From: Hydractinia symbiolongicarpus
Lineage: Eukaryota > Cnidaria > Hydrozoa > Anthoathecata > Hydractiniidae
Direction: 5' to 3'
DNA length: 64,000 nucleotides
Assembly: GCF_029227915.1 (NCBI RefSeq)
Contig: NC_079880.1
Span: 7,318,001 to 7,382,000, forward strand
Below are positions 1 through 12,100 of this stretch, piece by piece. Positions within the stretch are counted from its first letter, which is position 1. Every line of letters starts with the position of its first letter. A program made the translations under genes and the position numbers. The notes beneath the pieces are model-generated. The model was not told the DNA's origin. It searched no databases and was given only the letters and a program-made list of their open reading frames with translations.

Positions 1-313
1 TCGCAATTTCTTCACTGCGCAATAACGGCTAGGATTGGTCCCACAGTAAAAATGACTTATTAATCTAAATTTTTAAATGAAGCGCTACCACAGCGCCCAG
101 TGTAATCGCTGAGTTCCGGCAATCATGTCAAATTAAGAAGAATGTTATTTCTTGGAGTCCAATGGTCTCATTTATCACATTTATCAGGTCACAGTCCAAA
201 GTTAGTTCAATTAAGTCCCACAGTCAATCGTTGCATAGTTAAAAGCGATGCAACCTAGTAATATGAGAAAAATATCGCTAAATACATGATGGTACGAATA
301 TGTGACGCAACTG

Positions 314-330
314 TTGTAGTTGAAACGGAC
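314..330 (+). other. Weak CENP-B-box-like word
   Basis: TTGTAGTTGAAACGGAC shares the GAAACGG part of the CENP-B box consensus but lacks the TTCG half and the last core G, matching about 10 of 17 positions. Related forms in other haplotypes are TTGTAACTCAAACGGAC and TTGTAACTGAAGCGGAT. It is probably not a functional box; it is listed as the best candidate seen. Confidence 0.25.
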
Positions 331-385
331 TGATACCGTTAGAAAGTCAATAAAATGTAGTATTTGAAACTGTCTCTATTTTTTC

Positions 386-395
386 AGCGCGCGCT
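386..395. other. GC palindrome AGCGCGCGCT at the monomer boundary
   Basis: A 10-bp perfect palindrome of alternating purine and pyrimidine, located some 5 bp before the monomer start. It is one of several boundary forms (AGCGCGCGAT, AGCGCACGCT, TGCGCGTCCT, GGCGCGCGAT) that travel with particular haplotypes. It is the most GC- and CpG-rich spot in an otherwise AT-rich unit. Confidence 0.7.
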
Positions 396-454
396 AAGGG
401 CTAGGATTGGTCCCACAGTAAAAATTGACTTATTTATCTAAATTTTTAAATGAA

Positions 455-469
455 GCGCTACCACAGCGC
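455..469. other. Dyad GCGCTACCACAGCGC (representative)
   Basis: A perfect inverted repeat with 5-bp arms (GCGCT and AGCGC) around ACCAC, present at the same place in a large share of monomers. Some haplotypes keep the arms with another loop (ACCCC). Others break them (ACATCGCC, TCGCTACCCCAGAGC, CTACCACAACGCC). It is a candidate hairpin or protein-binding site; no function is shown. Confidence 0.75.
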
Positions 470-543
470 CCAGTATTATCGCTGAGTGTCGTTAATCATG
501 TCAAATTAAGAAGAATGTTATTTCTTGGAAACCAATTGTCTCA

Positions 544-560
544 CTTATAACATTTATAAG
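544..560. other. Dyad CTTATAACATTTATAAG (representative)
   Basis: A perfect inverted repeat with 7-bp arms and a 3-bp centre, found in the many monomers with CTTATAACATTTATAAGG. The common alternative CTTATCACATTTATAAGG has one mismatch. The shortened CACCTTTACATTTATC form loses it. Confidence 0.75.
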
Positions 561-3139
561 GTCACAGTCCAAAGGATTGGTCCCAAAGTAAAAATGACTT
601 ATTTATATAAACTTTTAAATGAAGCGCTACCACAGCGCCCAGTTTAATCGCTGAGTTCCGGCAATCACGTCAAATTAAGAAGAATGTTATTTCTTGGATC
701 CCAATTGTCTCACTTATCACATTTATAAGGTCATAGTCCAAAATCAGTTCAATTAAGTCCCACAGTCAATCGTTTCACTTTTAAAAGCGATACAACTTAG
801 TAATATCGGAAAAAATCCCTAAATACATGTTGGTACGAATATGTGACGCAACTGTTGTAGTTGAAACGGACTGACACCGTTAGAAAGTCAATAAAAAGTA
901 GTATTTGAAGCTGTCTTGATTTCTTCAGCGCGCGCTAAGGGCTAGGATTGGTCCCACAGTAAAAATTGACTTATTTATCTAAAATTTTAAATGAAGCGCT
1001 ACCACAGCGCCCAGTATAATCGCTGAGTTTCGGCAATCATGTCAAACTAAGAAGAATGTTATTTCTTGGAGTCCAATTGTCTCACTTATCACATTTTAAA
1101 GGTCATAGTCCAAAATCAGTTCAATTAAGTCCCACAGTCTATCGTTTCACTGTTAAAAGCGATACAACTTAGTAATCTCGGAAAAAATCACTAAATACAT
1201 GTTGGTACGAATATGTGACGCAACTGTTGTAGTTGAAACTGACTGATACCGTTAGAAAGTCAATAAAATGTAGTATGTGAAACTGTCTCTATTTTTTCAG
1301 CGCGCTCTAAGGGCTAGGATTGGTCCCACAGTAAAAATTGACTTATTTATCTAAATTTTTAAATGAAGCGCTACCACAGCGCCCAGTATTATCGCTGAGT
1401 GTCGTTAATCAAGTCAAATTAAGAAGAATGTTATTTCTTGGAAACCAATTGTCTCACTTATAACATTTATAAGGTCACAGTCCAAAGGATTGGTTCCAAA
1501 GTAAAAATGACTTATTTATATAAATTTTTAAATGAAGCGCTACCACAGCGCCCAGTTTAATCGCTGAGTTCCGGCAATCACGTCAAATTAAGAAGAATGT
1601 TATTTCTTGGAGCCCAATTGTCTCATTTATCACATTTATAAGGTCATAGTCCAAAATCAGTTCAATTAAGTCCCACAGTCAATCGTTTAACTTTTAAAAG
1701 CGATACAACTTAGTAATATCGGAAAAAATCCCTAAATACATGTTGGTACGAATATGTGACGCAACTGTTGTAGTTGAAACGGACTGACACCGTTAGAAAG
1801 TCAATAAAATGTAGTATTTGAAACTGTCTTGATATCTTCAGCGCGCGCTAAGGGCTAGGATTGGTCCCACAGTAAAAATTGACTTATTTATCTAAAATTT
1901 TAAATGAAGCGCTACCACAGCGCCCAGTATAATCGCTGAGTTTCGGCAATCATGTCAAACTAAGAAGAATGTTATTTCTTGGAGTCCAATTGTCTCACTT
2001 ATCACATTTATAAGGTCATAGTCCAAAATCAGTTCAATTAAGTCCCACAGTCTATGGTTTTACTGTTAAAAGCGATACAACTTAGTAATCTCGGAAAAAA
2101 TCACTAAAGACATGTTGGTACGAATATGTGACGCAACTGTTGTAGTTGAAACGGACTGATACCGTTAGAAAGTCAATAAAATGTAGTTTGTGAAACTGTC
2201 TCTATTTTTTCAGCGCGCTCTAAGGGCTAGGATTGGTCCCACAGTAAAAATTGACTTATTTATCTAAATTTTTAAATGAAGCGCTACCACAGCGCCCAGT
2301 ATTATCGCGGAGTGTCGTTAATCATGTCAAATTAAGAAGAATGTTATTTCTTGGAAACCAATTGTCTCACTTATAACATTTATAAGGTCACAGTCCAAAG
2401 GATTGGTCCCAAAGTAAAAATGACTTATTTATCTAAATTTTTAAATGAAGCGCTACCACAGCGCCCAGTATAATCGCTGAGTTCCGGCAATCACGTCAAA
2501 TTAAGAAGAATGTTATTTCTTGGAGCCCAATTGTCTCACTTATCACATTTATAAGGTCATAGTCCAAAATCAGTTCAATTAAGTCCCACAGTCAATCGTT
2601 TCACTTTTAAAAGCGATACAACTTAGTATTATCGGAAAAAATCCCTAAATACATGTTGGTACGTATGTGTGACGCAACTGTTGTAGTTGAAACGGACTGT
2701 CACCGTTAGAAAGTCAATAAAATGTAGTATTTGAAACTGTCTTGATTTCTTCAGCGCGCGCTAAGGGCTAGGATTGGTCCCACAGTAAAAATTGACTTAT
2801 TTATCTAAAATTTCAAATGAAGCGCTACCACAGCGCCCAGTATAATCGCTGAGTTTCGGCAATCATGTCAAACTAAGAAGAATGTTATTTCTTGGAATCC
2901 AATTGTCTCACTTATAACATTTATAAGGTCACAGTCCAAAATCAGTTCAATTAAGTGCCACAGTCAATCGTTTCACTGTTAAATGCAATGCAACCTAGTA
3001 ATGTGAGAAAAATATCGCTAAATACATGTTGGTACGAATATGTGACGCAACCGTTGTAACTGAAGCGGATTAATACCGTTAGAAAGTCAATGAAATATAG
3101 TTTTTGAAACTGTTGCTATTTCTTCAGCGCACGCTAACG

Positions 3140-6100
3140 GCTAGGATTCCTCCAACAGTTAAAAAGTGACTTTTTCATCTTAATTTTCAAATGAAGCGCT
3201 ACCACATCGCCCATTGTAATCGCTGAGTTGCGGTAATCATGTCAAATTAAGAAGAATGTTATTTGTTGGAGTCCAATTGTCTCACTTATAACATTTTTTA
3301 ACGTCACAGTCCAAAATCAGTTCAATTATGTGCCACAATCAGTCGTTTCACTGGTAAAAGCGATGCAACCTAGTAATATGAGAAAAATATCGCTAAATAC
3401 ATGATGGTACGAATATGTGACGCAACCGTTGTAACTGAAGCGAATTGATACCCTTAGAAAGTCAATGAAATGTAGTTTTTGAATCTGTCTCTATTTCTTC
3501 TGCGCGTCCTAACGGCTACGATTGGTCTCACAGCACAAAATGACTTACTTTTCTACATTTTGAATAAAGCGCTACCCCAGCGCCCAGTGTAATCGCTGAG
3601 TTCTGGCAATCATGTCAAATTAAGAAGAATGTTATTTCTTGGAGTCCAATTGTCTCACTTATCACATTTATAAGGTCATAGTCCAAAATCAGTTCAATTA
3701 AGTCCCACAGTCAATCGTTTCACTTTTAAAAGCGATACAACTTAGTAATATCGGAAAAAATCCCTAAATACATGTTGGTACGAATGTGTGACGCAACTGT
3801 TGTAGTTGAGACGGACTGACACCGTTAGAAAGTCAATAAAATGTAGTATTTGAAACTGTCTTGATTTCTTCAGCGCGCGCTAATGGCTAGGATTGGTCCC
3901 ACAGTAAAAATGACTTATTTATCTAAATTTTTAAATGAAGCGCTACCACAGCGCCCAGTGTAATCGCTGAGTTCCGGCAATCATGTCAAATTAAGAAGAA
4001 TGTTATTTCTTGGAGTCCAATGGTCTCATTTATCACATTTATCAGGTCACAGTCCAAAGTTAGTTCAATTAAGTCCCACAGTCAATCGTTGCATAGTTAA
4101 AAGCGATGAAATCTAGTAACATCAGAGAAATATCGCTAAATACATGTTGGTACGAATATGTGACCCAACCATTGTAACTCAAACGGACTGACACTGTTAG
4201 AAAGTCAGTGAAATGTAGCATTTGAAACTGTCTCTATTTCTTCAGCGCACGCTAACGGCTAGGATTCCTCCAACAGTTAAAATTGACTTTTTCATCTAAA
4301 TTTTCAAATGAAGCGCTACCACATCGCCCATTGTAATTGCTGAGTTGCGGCAATCATGTCAAATTAAGAAGAATGTTATTTGTTGGAGTCCAATTGTCTC
4401 ACTTATAACATTTTTTAACGTCACAGTCCAAAATCAGTTCAATTATGTGCCACAATCAATCGTTTCACTGGTAAAAGCGATGCAACCTAGTAATATGAGA
4501 AAAATATCACTAAATACATGATGGTACGAATATGTGACGCAACCGTTTTAACTGAAGCGAATTGATACCCTTAGAAAGTCAATGAAATGTAGTTTTTTCT
4601 GTCTCTATTTCTTCTGCGCGTCCTAACGCCTACGATTGGTCCCACAGCACAAAATGACTTACTTGTCTACATTTTGAATAAAGCGCTACCCCAGCGCCCA
4701 GTGTAATCGCTGAGTTCTGGCAATCATGTCAAATTAAGAAGAATGTTATTTCTTGGAGTCCAATTGTCTCACTTATCACATTTATAAGGTCATAGTCCAA
4801 AATCAGTTCAATTAAGTCCCACAGTCTATCGTTTTACTGTTAAAAGCGATACAACTTAGTAATCTCGGAAAAAATCACTAAATACATGCTGGTACGAATA
4901 TGTGACGCAACTGTTGTAGTTGAAACGGACTGATACCGTTAGAAAGTCAATAAAATGTAGTATTTGAAACTGTCTCTATTTCTTCAGCGCGCGATAAGGG
5001 CTAGGATTGGTCCCACAGTAAAAATTGACTTATTTATCTAAGTTTTTAAATGAAGCGCTACCACAGCGCCCAGTATTATCGCTGAGTGTTGTTAATCATG
5101 TCAAATTAAGAAGAATGTTATTTCTTGGAAACCAATTGTCTCACTTATAACATTTATAAGGTCACACTCCAAAGGATTGGTCCCAAAGTAAAAATGACTT
5201 ATTTATCTAAATTTTTAAATGAAGCGCTGCCACAGCGCCCAGTGTAATCGCTGAGTTCCGGCAATCACGTCAAATTAAGAAGAATGTTATTTCTTGGAGC
5301 CCAATTGTCTCACTTATCACATTTATAAGGTCATAGTCCAAAATCAGTTCAATTAAGTCCCACAGTCAATCGTTTCACTTTTAAAAGCGATACAACTTAG
5401 TAATATCGGAAAAAATCCCTAAATACATGATGGTACGAATATGTGACGCAACCGTTGTAACTGAAGCGAATTGATACCCTTAGAAAGTCAATGAAATGTA
5501 GTTTTTGAATCTGTCTCTATTTCTTCTGCGCGTCCTAACGCCTACGATTGGTCCCACAGCACAAAATGACTTACTTTTCTACATTTTGAATAAAGCGCTA
5601 CCCCAGCGCCCAGTGTAATCGCTGAGTTCTGGCAATCATGTCAAATTAAGAAGAATGTTATTTCTTGGAGTCCAATTGTCTCACTTATCACATTTATAAG
5701 GTCATAGTCCAAAATCAGTTCAATTAAGTGCCACAGTCAATCGTTTCACTGTTAAATGCAATGCAACCTAGTAATGTGAGAAAAATATCGCTAAATACAT
5801 GTTGGTACGAATATGTGACGCAACCGTTGTAACTGAAGCGGATTAATACCGTTAGAAAGTCAATGAAATATAGTTTTTGAAACAGTCGCAATTTCTTCAC
5901 CGCGCAATAACGGCTAGGATTGGTCCCACAGTAAAAATGACTTATTTATCTAAATTTTTAAATGAAGCGCTACCACAGCGCCCAGTGTAATCACTGAGTT
6001 CCAGCAATCATGTCAAATTAAGAAGAATGTTATTTCTTGGAGTCCAATGGTCTCATTTATCACATTTATCAGGTCACAGTCCAAAGTTAGTTCAATTAAG

Positions 6101-9100
6101 TCCCACAGTCAATCGTTGCATAGTTAAAAGCGATGAAATCTAGTAACATCAGAGAAATATCGCTAAATACATGTTGGTACGAATATGTGACCCAACCATT
6201 GTAACTCAAACGAACCGACACTGTTAGAAAGTCAGTGAAATGTAGCATTTGAAACTGTCTCTATTTCTTCAGCGCACGCTAACGGCTAGGATTCCTCCAA
6301 CAGTTAAAAAGTGACTTTTTCATCTTAATTTTCAAATGAAGCGCTACCACATCGCCCATTGTAATTGCTGAGTTGCGGCAATCATGTCAAATTAAGAAGA
6401 ATGTTATTTGTTGGAGTCCAATTGTCTCACTTATAACATTTTTTAACGTCACAGTCCAAAATCAGTTCAATTATGTGCCACAATCAGTCGTTTCACTGGT
6501 AAAAGCGATGCAACCCAGTAATATGAGAAAAATATCGCTAAATACATGATGGTACGAATATGTGACGCAACCGTTGTAACTGAAGCGAATTGATACCCTT
6601 AGAAAGTCAATGAAATGTAGTTTTTGAATCTGTCTCTATTTCTTCTGCGCGTCCTAACGCCTACGATTGGTCCCACAGCACAAAATGACTTACTTTTCTA
6701 CATTTTGAATAAAGCGCTACCCCAGCGCCCAGTGTAATCGCTGAGTTCTGGCAATCATGTCAAATTAAGAAGAATGTTATTTCTTGGAGTCCAATTGTCT
6801 CACTTATCACATTTATAAGGTCATAGTCCAAAATCAGTTCAATTAAGTCCCACAGTCAATCGTTTCACTTTTAAAAGCGATACAACTTAGTAATATCGGA
6901 AAAAATCCCTAAATACATGTTGGTACGAATGTGTGACGCAACTGTTGTAGTTGAAACGGACTGACACCGTTAGAAAGTCAATAAAATGTAGTATTTGAAA
7001 CTGTCTTGATTTCTTCAGCGCGCGCTAAGGGCTAGGATTGGTCCCACAGTAAAAATGACTTATTTATCTAAATTTTTAAATGAAGCGCTACCACAGCGCC
7101 CAGTGTAATCGCTGAGTTCCGGCAATCATGTCAAATTAAGAAGAATGTTATTTCTTGGAGTCCAATGGTCTCATTTATCACATTTATCAGGTCACAGTCC
7201 AAAGTTAGTTCAATTAAGTCCCACAGTCAATCGTTGCATAGTTAAAAGCGATGAAATCTAGTAACATCAGAGAAATATCGCTAAATACATGTTGGTACGA
7301 ATATGTGACCCAACCATTGTAACTCAAACGGACTGACACTGTTAGAAAGTCAGTGAAATGTAGCATTTGAAACTGTCTCTATTTCTTCAGCGCACGCTAA
7401 CGGCTAGGATTCCTCCAACAGTTAAAAAGTGACTTTTTCATCTTAATTTTCAAATGAAGCGCTACCACATCGCCCATTGTAATTGCTGAGTTGCGGCAAT
7501 CATGTCAAATTAAGAAGAATGTTATTTGTTGGAGTCCAATTGTCTCACTTATAACATTTTTTAACGTCACAGTCCAAAATCAGTTCAATTATGTGCCACA
7601 ATCAATCGTTTCACTGGTAAAAGCGATGCAACCTAGTAATATGAGAAAAATATCGCTAAATACATGATGGTACGAATATGTGACGCAATCGTTTTAACTG
7701 AAGCGAATTGATACCCTTAGAAAGTCAATGAAATGTAGTTTTTGAATCTGTCTCTATTTCTTCTGCGCGTCCTAACGCCTACGATTGGTCCCACAGCACA
7801 AAATGACTTACTTGTCTACATTTTGAATAAAGCGCTACCCCAGCGCCCAGTGTAATCGCTGAGTTCTGGCAATCATGTCAAATTAAGAAGAATGTTATTT
7901 CTTGGAGTCCAATTGTCTCACTTATCACATTTATAAGGTCATAGTCCAAAATCAGTTCAATTAAGTCCCACAGTCTATCGTTTTACTGTTAAAAGCGATA
8001 CAACTTAGTAATCTCGGAAAAAATCACTAAATACATGTTGGTACGAATATGTGACGCAACTGTTGTAGTTGAAACGGACTGATACCGTTAGAAAGTCAAT
8101 AAAATGTAGTATTTGAAACTGTTTCTATTTCTTCAGCGCGCGATAAGGGCTAGGATTGGTCCCACAGTAAAAATTGACTTATTTATCTAAGTTTTTAAAT
8201 GAAGCGCTACCACAGCGCCCAGTATTATCGCTGAGTGTTGTTAATCATGTCAAATTAAGAAGAATGTTATTTCTTGGAAACCAATTGTCTCACTTATAAC
8301 ATTTATAAGGTCACACTCCAAAGGATTGGTCCCAAAGTAAAAATGACTTATTTATCTAAATTTTTAAATGAAGCGCTACCACAGCGCCCAGTGTAATCGC
8401 TGAGTTCCGGCAATCACGTCAAAATAAGAAGAATGTTATTTCTTGGAGCCCAATTGTCTCACTTATCACATTTATAAGGTCATAGTCCAAAATCAGTTCA
8501 ATTAAGTCCCACAGTCAATCGTTTCACTTTTAAAAGCGATACAACTTAGTAATATCGGAAAAAATCCCTAAATACATGTTGGTACGAATGTGTGACGCAA
8601 CTGTTGTAGTTGAAACGGACTGACACCGTTAGAAAGTCAATAAAATTTAGTATTTGAAACTGTCTTGATTTCTTCAGCGCGCGCTAAGGGCTAGGATTGG
8701 TCCCACAGTAAAAATTGACTTATTTATCTAAAATTTTAAATGAAGCGCTACCACAGCGCCCAGTATAATCGCTGAGTTTCGGCAATCATGTCAAACTAAG
8801 AAGAATGTTATTTCTTGGAATCCAATTGTCTCAGTTATAACATTTATAAGGTCACAGTCCAAAATCAGTTCAATTAAGTGCCACAGTCAATCGTTTCACT
8901 GTTAAATGCAATGCAACCTAGTAATGTGAGAAAAATATCGCTAAATACATGTTGGCACGAATATGTGACGCAACCGTTGTAACTGAAGCGGATTAATACC
9001 GTTAGAAAGTCAATGAAATATAGTTTTTGAAACTGTCGCAATTTCTTCACCGCGCAATAAGGGCTAGGATTGGTCCCACAGTAAAAATGACTTATTAATC

Positions 9101-12100
9101 TAAATTTTTAAATGAAGCGCTACCACAGCGCCCAGTGTAATCGCTGAGTTCCGGCAATCATGTCAAATTGTGAAGAATGTTATTTCTTGGAGTCCAATGG
9201 TCTCATTTATCACATTTATCAGGTCACAGTCCAAAGTTAGTTCAATTAAGTCCCACAGTCAATCGTTGCATAGTTAAAAGCGATGAAATCTAGTAACACC
9301 AGAGAAATATTGCTAAATACATATTGGTACAAATATGTGACCCAACCATTGTAACTCAAACGGACTGACACTGTTAGAAAGTCAGTGAAATGTAGCATTT
9401 GAAACTGTCTCTATTTCTTCAGCGCACGCTAACGGCTAGGATTCCTCCAACAGTTAAAAAGTGACTTTTTCATCTTAATTTTCAAATGAAGCGCTACCAC
9501 ATCGCCCATTGTAATCGCTGAGTTGCGGCAATCATGTCAAACTAAGAAGAATGTTATTTCTTGGAGTCCAATTGTCTCACTTATCACATTTATAAGGTCA
9601 TAGTCCAAAATCAGTTCAATTAAGTCCCACAGTCTATCGTTTCACTGTTAAAAGCGATACAACTTAGTAATCTCGGAAAATATCACTAAATACATGTTGG
9701 TGCGAATATGTGACGCAACTGTTGTAGTTGAAACGGACTGATACCGTTAGAAAGTCAATAAAATGTAGTATGTGAAACTGTCTCTATTTTTTCAGCGCGC
9801 TCTAAGGGCTAGGATTGGTCCCACAGTAAAAATTGACTTATTTATCTAAATTTTTAAATGAAGCGCTACCACAGCGCCCAGTATAATCGCTGAGTTCCGG
9901 CAATCACGTCAAATTAAGAAGAGTGTTATTTCTTGGAGCCCAATTGTCTCACTTATCACATTTATCAGGTCATAGTCCAAAATCAGTTCAATTAAGTCCC
10001 ACAGTCAATCGTTTCACTTTTAAAAGCGATACAACTTAGTATTATCGGAAAAAATCCCTAAATACATGTTGGTACGAATGTGTGACGCAACTGTTGTAGT
10101 TGAAACGGACTGATACCGTTAGAAAGTCAATAAATTGTAGTATTTGAAACTGTCTTGATTTCTTCAGCGCGCGCTAAGGGCTAGGATTGGTCCCACAGTA
10201 AAAATTGACTTAATTATCTAAAATTTTAAATGAAGCGCTACCACAGCGCCCAGTATAATCGCTGAGTTTCGGCAATCATGTCAAACTAAGAAGAATGTTA
10301 TTTCTTGGAATCCATTTGTCTCACTTATAACATTTATAAGGTCACAGTCCAAAATCAGTTCAATTAAGTGCCACAGTCAATCGTTTCACTGTTAAATGCA
10401 ATGCAACTTAGTAATGTGAGAAAAATATCGCTAAATACATGTTGGTACGAATATGTGACGCAACCGTTCTAACTGAAGCGGATTAATACCGTTAGAAAGT
10501 CAATGAAATATAGTTTTTGAAACAGTCGCAATTTCTTCACTGCGCAATAACGGCTAGGATTGGTCCCACAGTAAAAATGACTTATTTATCTAAATTTTTA
10601 AATGAAGCGCTACCACATCGCCCGTTGTAATCGCTGAGTTGCGGCAATCATGTCAAATTAAGAAGAATTTTATTTGTTGGAGTCCAATTGTCTCACTTAT
10701 AACATTTTTTAACGTCACAGTCCAAAATCAGTTCAATTATGTGCCACAATCAATCGTTTCACTGGTAAAAGCGATGCAACCTAGTAATATGAGAAAAATA
10801 TCGCTAAATACATGATGGTACGAATATGTGACGCAACCGTTGTAACTGAAGCGAATTGATACCCTTAGAAAGTCAATGAAATGTAGTTTTTGAATCTGTC
10901 TCTATTTCTTCTGCGCGTCCTAACGCCTACGATTGGTCCCACAGCACAAAATGACTTACTTGTCTACATTTTGAATAAAGCGCTACCCCAGCGCCCAGTG
11001 TAATCGCTGAGTTCTGGCAATCATGTCAAATTAAGAAGAATGTTATTTCTTGGAGTCCAATTGTCTCACTTATCACATTTATAAGGTCATAGTCCAAAAT
11101 CAGTTCAATTAAGTCCCACAGTCTATCGTTTCACTGTTAAAAGCGATACAACTTAGTAACCTCGGAAAAAATCACTAAATACATGTTGGTACGAATATGT
11201 GACGCAACTGTTGTAGTTGAAACGGACTGATACCGTTAGAAAGTCAATAAAATGCAGTATTTGAAACTGTCTCTATTTCTTCAGCGCGCGCTAAAGGCTA
11301 GGATTGGTCCCACAGTAAAAATTGACTTATTTATCTAAGTTTTTAAATGAAGCGCTGCCACAGCGCCCAGTATTATCGCTGAGTGTTGTTAATCATGTCA
11401 AATTAAGAAGAATGTTATTTCTTGGAAACCAATTGTCTCACTTATAACATTTATAAGGTCACAGTCCAAAGGATTGGTCCCAAAGTAAAAATTGACTTAT
11501 TTATCTAAAATTTTAAATGAAGCGCTACCACAGCGCCCAGTATAATCGCTGAGTTTCGGCAATCATGTCAAACTAAGAAGAATGTTATTTCTTGGAATCC
11601 AATTGTCTCACTTATAACATTTATAAGGTCACAGTCCAAAGGATTGGTCCCAAAGTAAAAATGACTTATTTATCTAAATTTTTAAATGAAGCGCTACCAC
11701 AGCGCCCAGTGTAATCGCTGAGTTCCGGCAATCACGTCAAATTAAGAACAATGTTATTTCTTGGAGCCCAATTGTCTCACTTATCACATTTATAAGGTCA
11801 TAGTCCAAAATCAGTTCAATTAAGTCCCACAGTCAATCGTTTCACTTTTAAAAGCGATACAACTTAGTAATATCGGAAAAAATCACTAAATACATGTTGG
11901 TACGAATGTGTGACGCAACTGTTGTAGTTGAAACGGACTGACACCGTTAGAAATTCAATAAAATGTAGTATTTGAAACTGTCTTGATTTCTTCAGCGCGC
12001 GCTAAGGGCTAGGATTGGTCCCACAGTAAAAATTGACTTATTTATCTAAAATTCTAAATGAAGCGCTACCACAGCGCCCAGTATAATCGCTGAGTTTCGG

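Larger units (their letters stand above)
1..399 (+). repeat. Leading monomers, array entering from the left
   Basis: This holds the last 27 bases of a monomer followed by one full monomer (start 28). Its 5' half (AAAATGACTTATTAATC variant) matches the monomer at 9063. Its 3' quarter is the GTTGTAGTTGAAACGG haplotype of the next block. The array therefore continues beyond the left edge. Confidence 0.9.
404..573 (+). repeat. 170-bp truncated monomer with a recurrent fusion junction
   Basis: Here the monomer stops after CAGTCCAAA and restarts directly at GGATTGGTCCC, so only the first 170 bp of the unit remain and the 3' 200 bp are lost. The same junction word, CCAAAGGATTGG, occurs at 11 places (GGAT positions 574, 1487, 2400, 5174, 8323, 11471, 11641, 17768, 20172, 21833 and 59271). 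The unit is 170 bp in ten cases and 171 bp at 21833. In all but one case the restarted monomer carries CCAAAGTAAAA in place of CCACAGTAAAA, which suggests that one founding event was copied by recombination. Confidence 0.93.
400..3139 (+). repeat. 913-bp higher-order repeat, three copies
   Basis: Monomer starts 400, 941, 1313, 1854, 2226 and 2767 alternate between spacings of 541 bp (one 170-bp truncated monomer plus one full monomer) and 372 bp. The composite unit is 913 bp: copies at 400-1312, 1313-2225 and 2226-3139. Copies 1 and 2 differ by scattered substitutions only. In copy 3 the 3' part, from about 2890, switches to a different haplotype (AAGTGCCACAG, then CGTTGTAACTGAAGCGG) that leads into the next block. 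The 170-bp junctions lie at 574, 1487 and 2400. A further copy of this HOR lies at 17222-18134. Confidence 0.93.

Noticed and set aside
1-372. 372-bp monomer as an ancient direct dimer of ~186 bp
   Set aside because: GTCCCACAGT occurs twice, about 178 bp apart, but I could not find convincing similarity in the rest of the two halves by eye. A half-against-half alignment would decide.
420-450. TTGACT followed by AT-rich sequence, resembling a bacterial promoter
   Set aside because: It is a monomer word repeated in most units, with no gene downstream and no sign of a prokaryotic genome.
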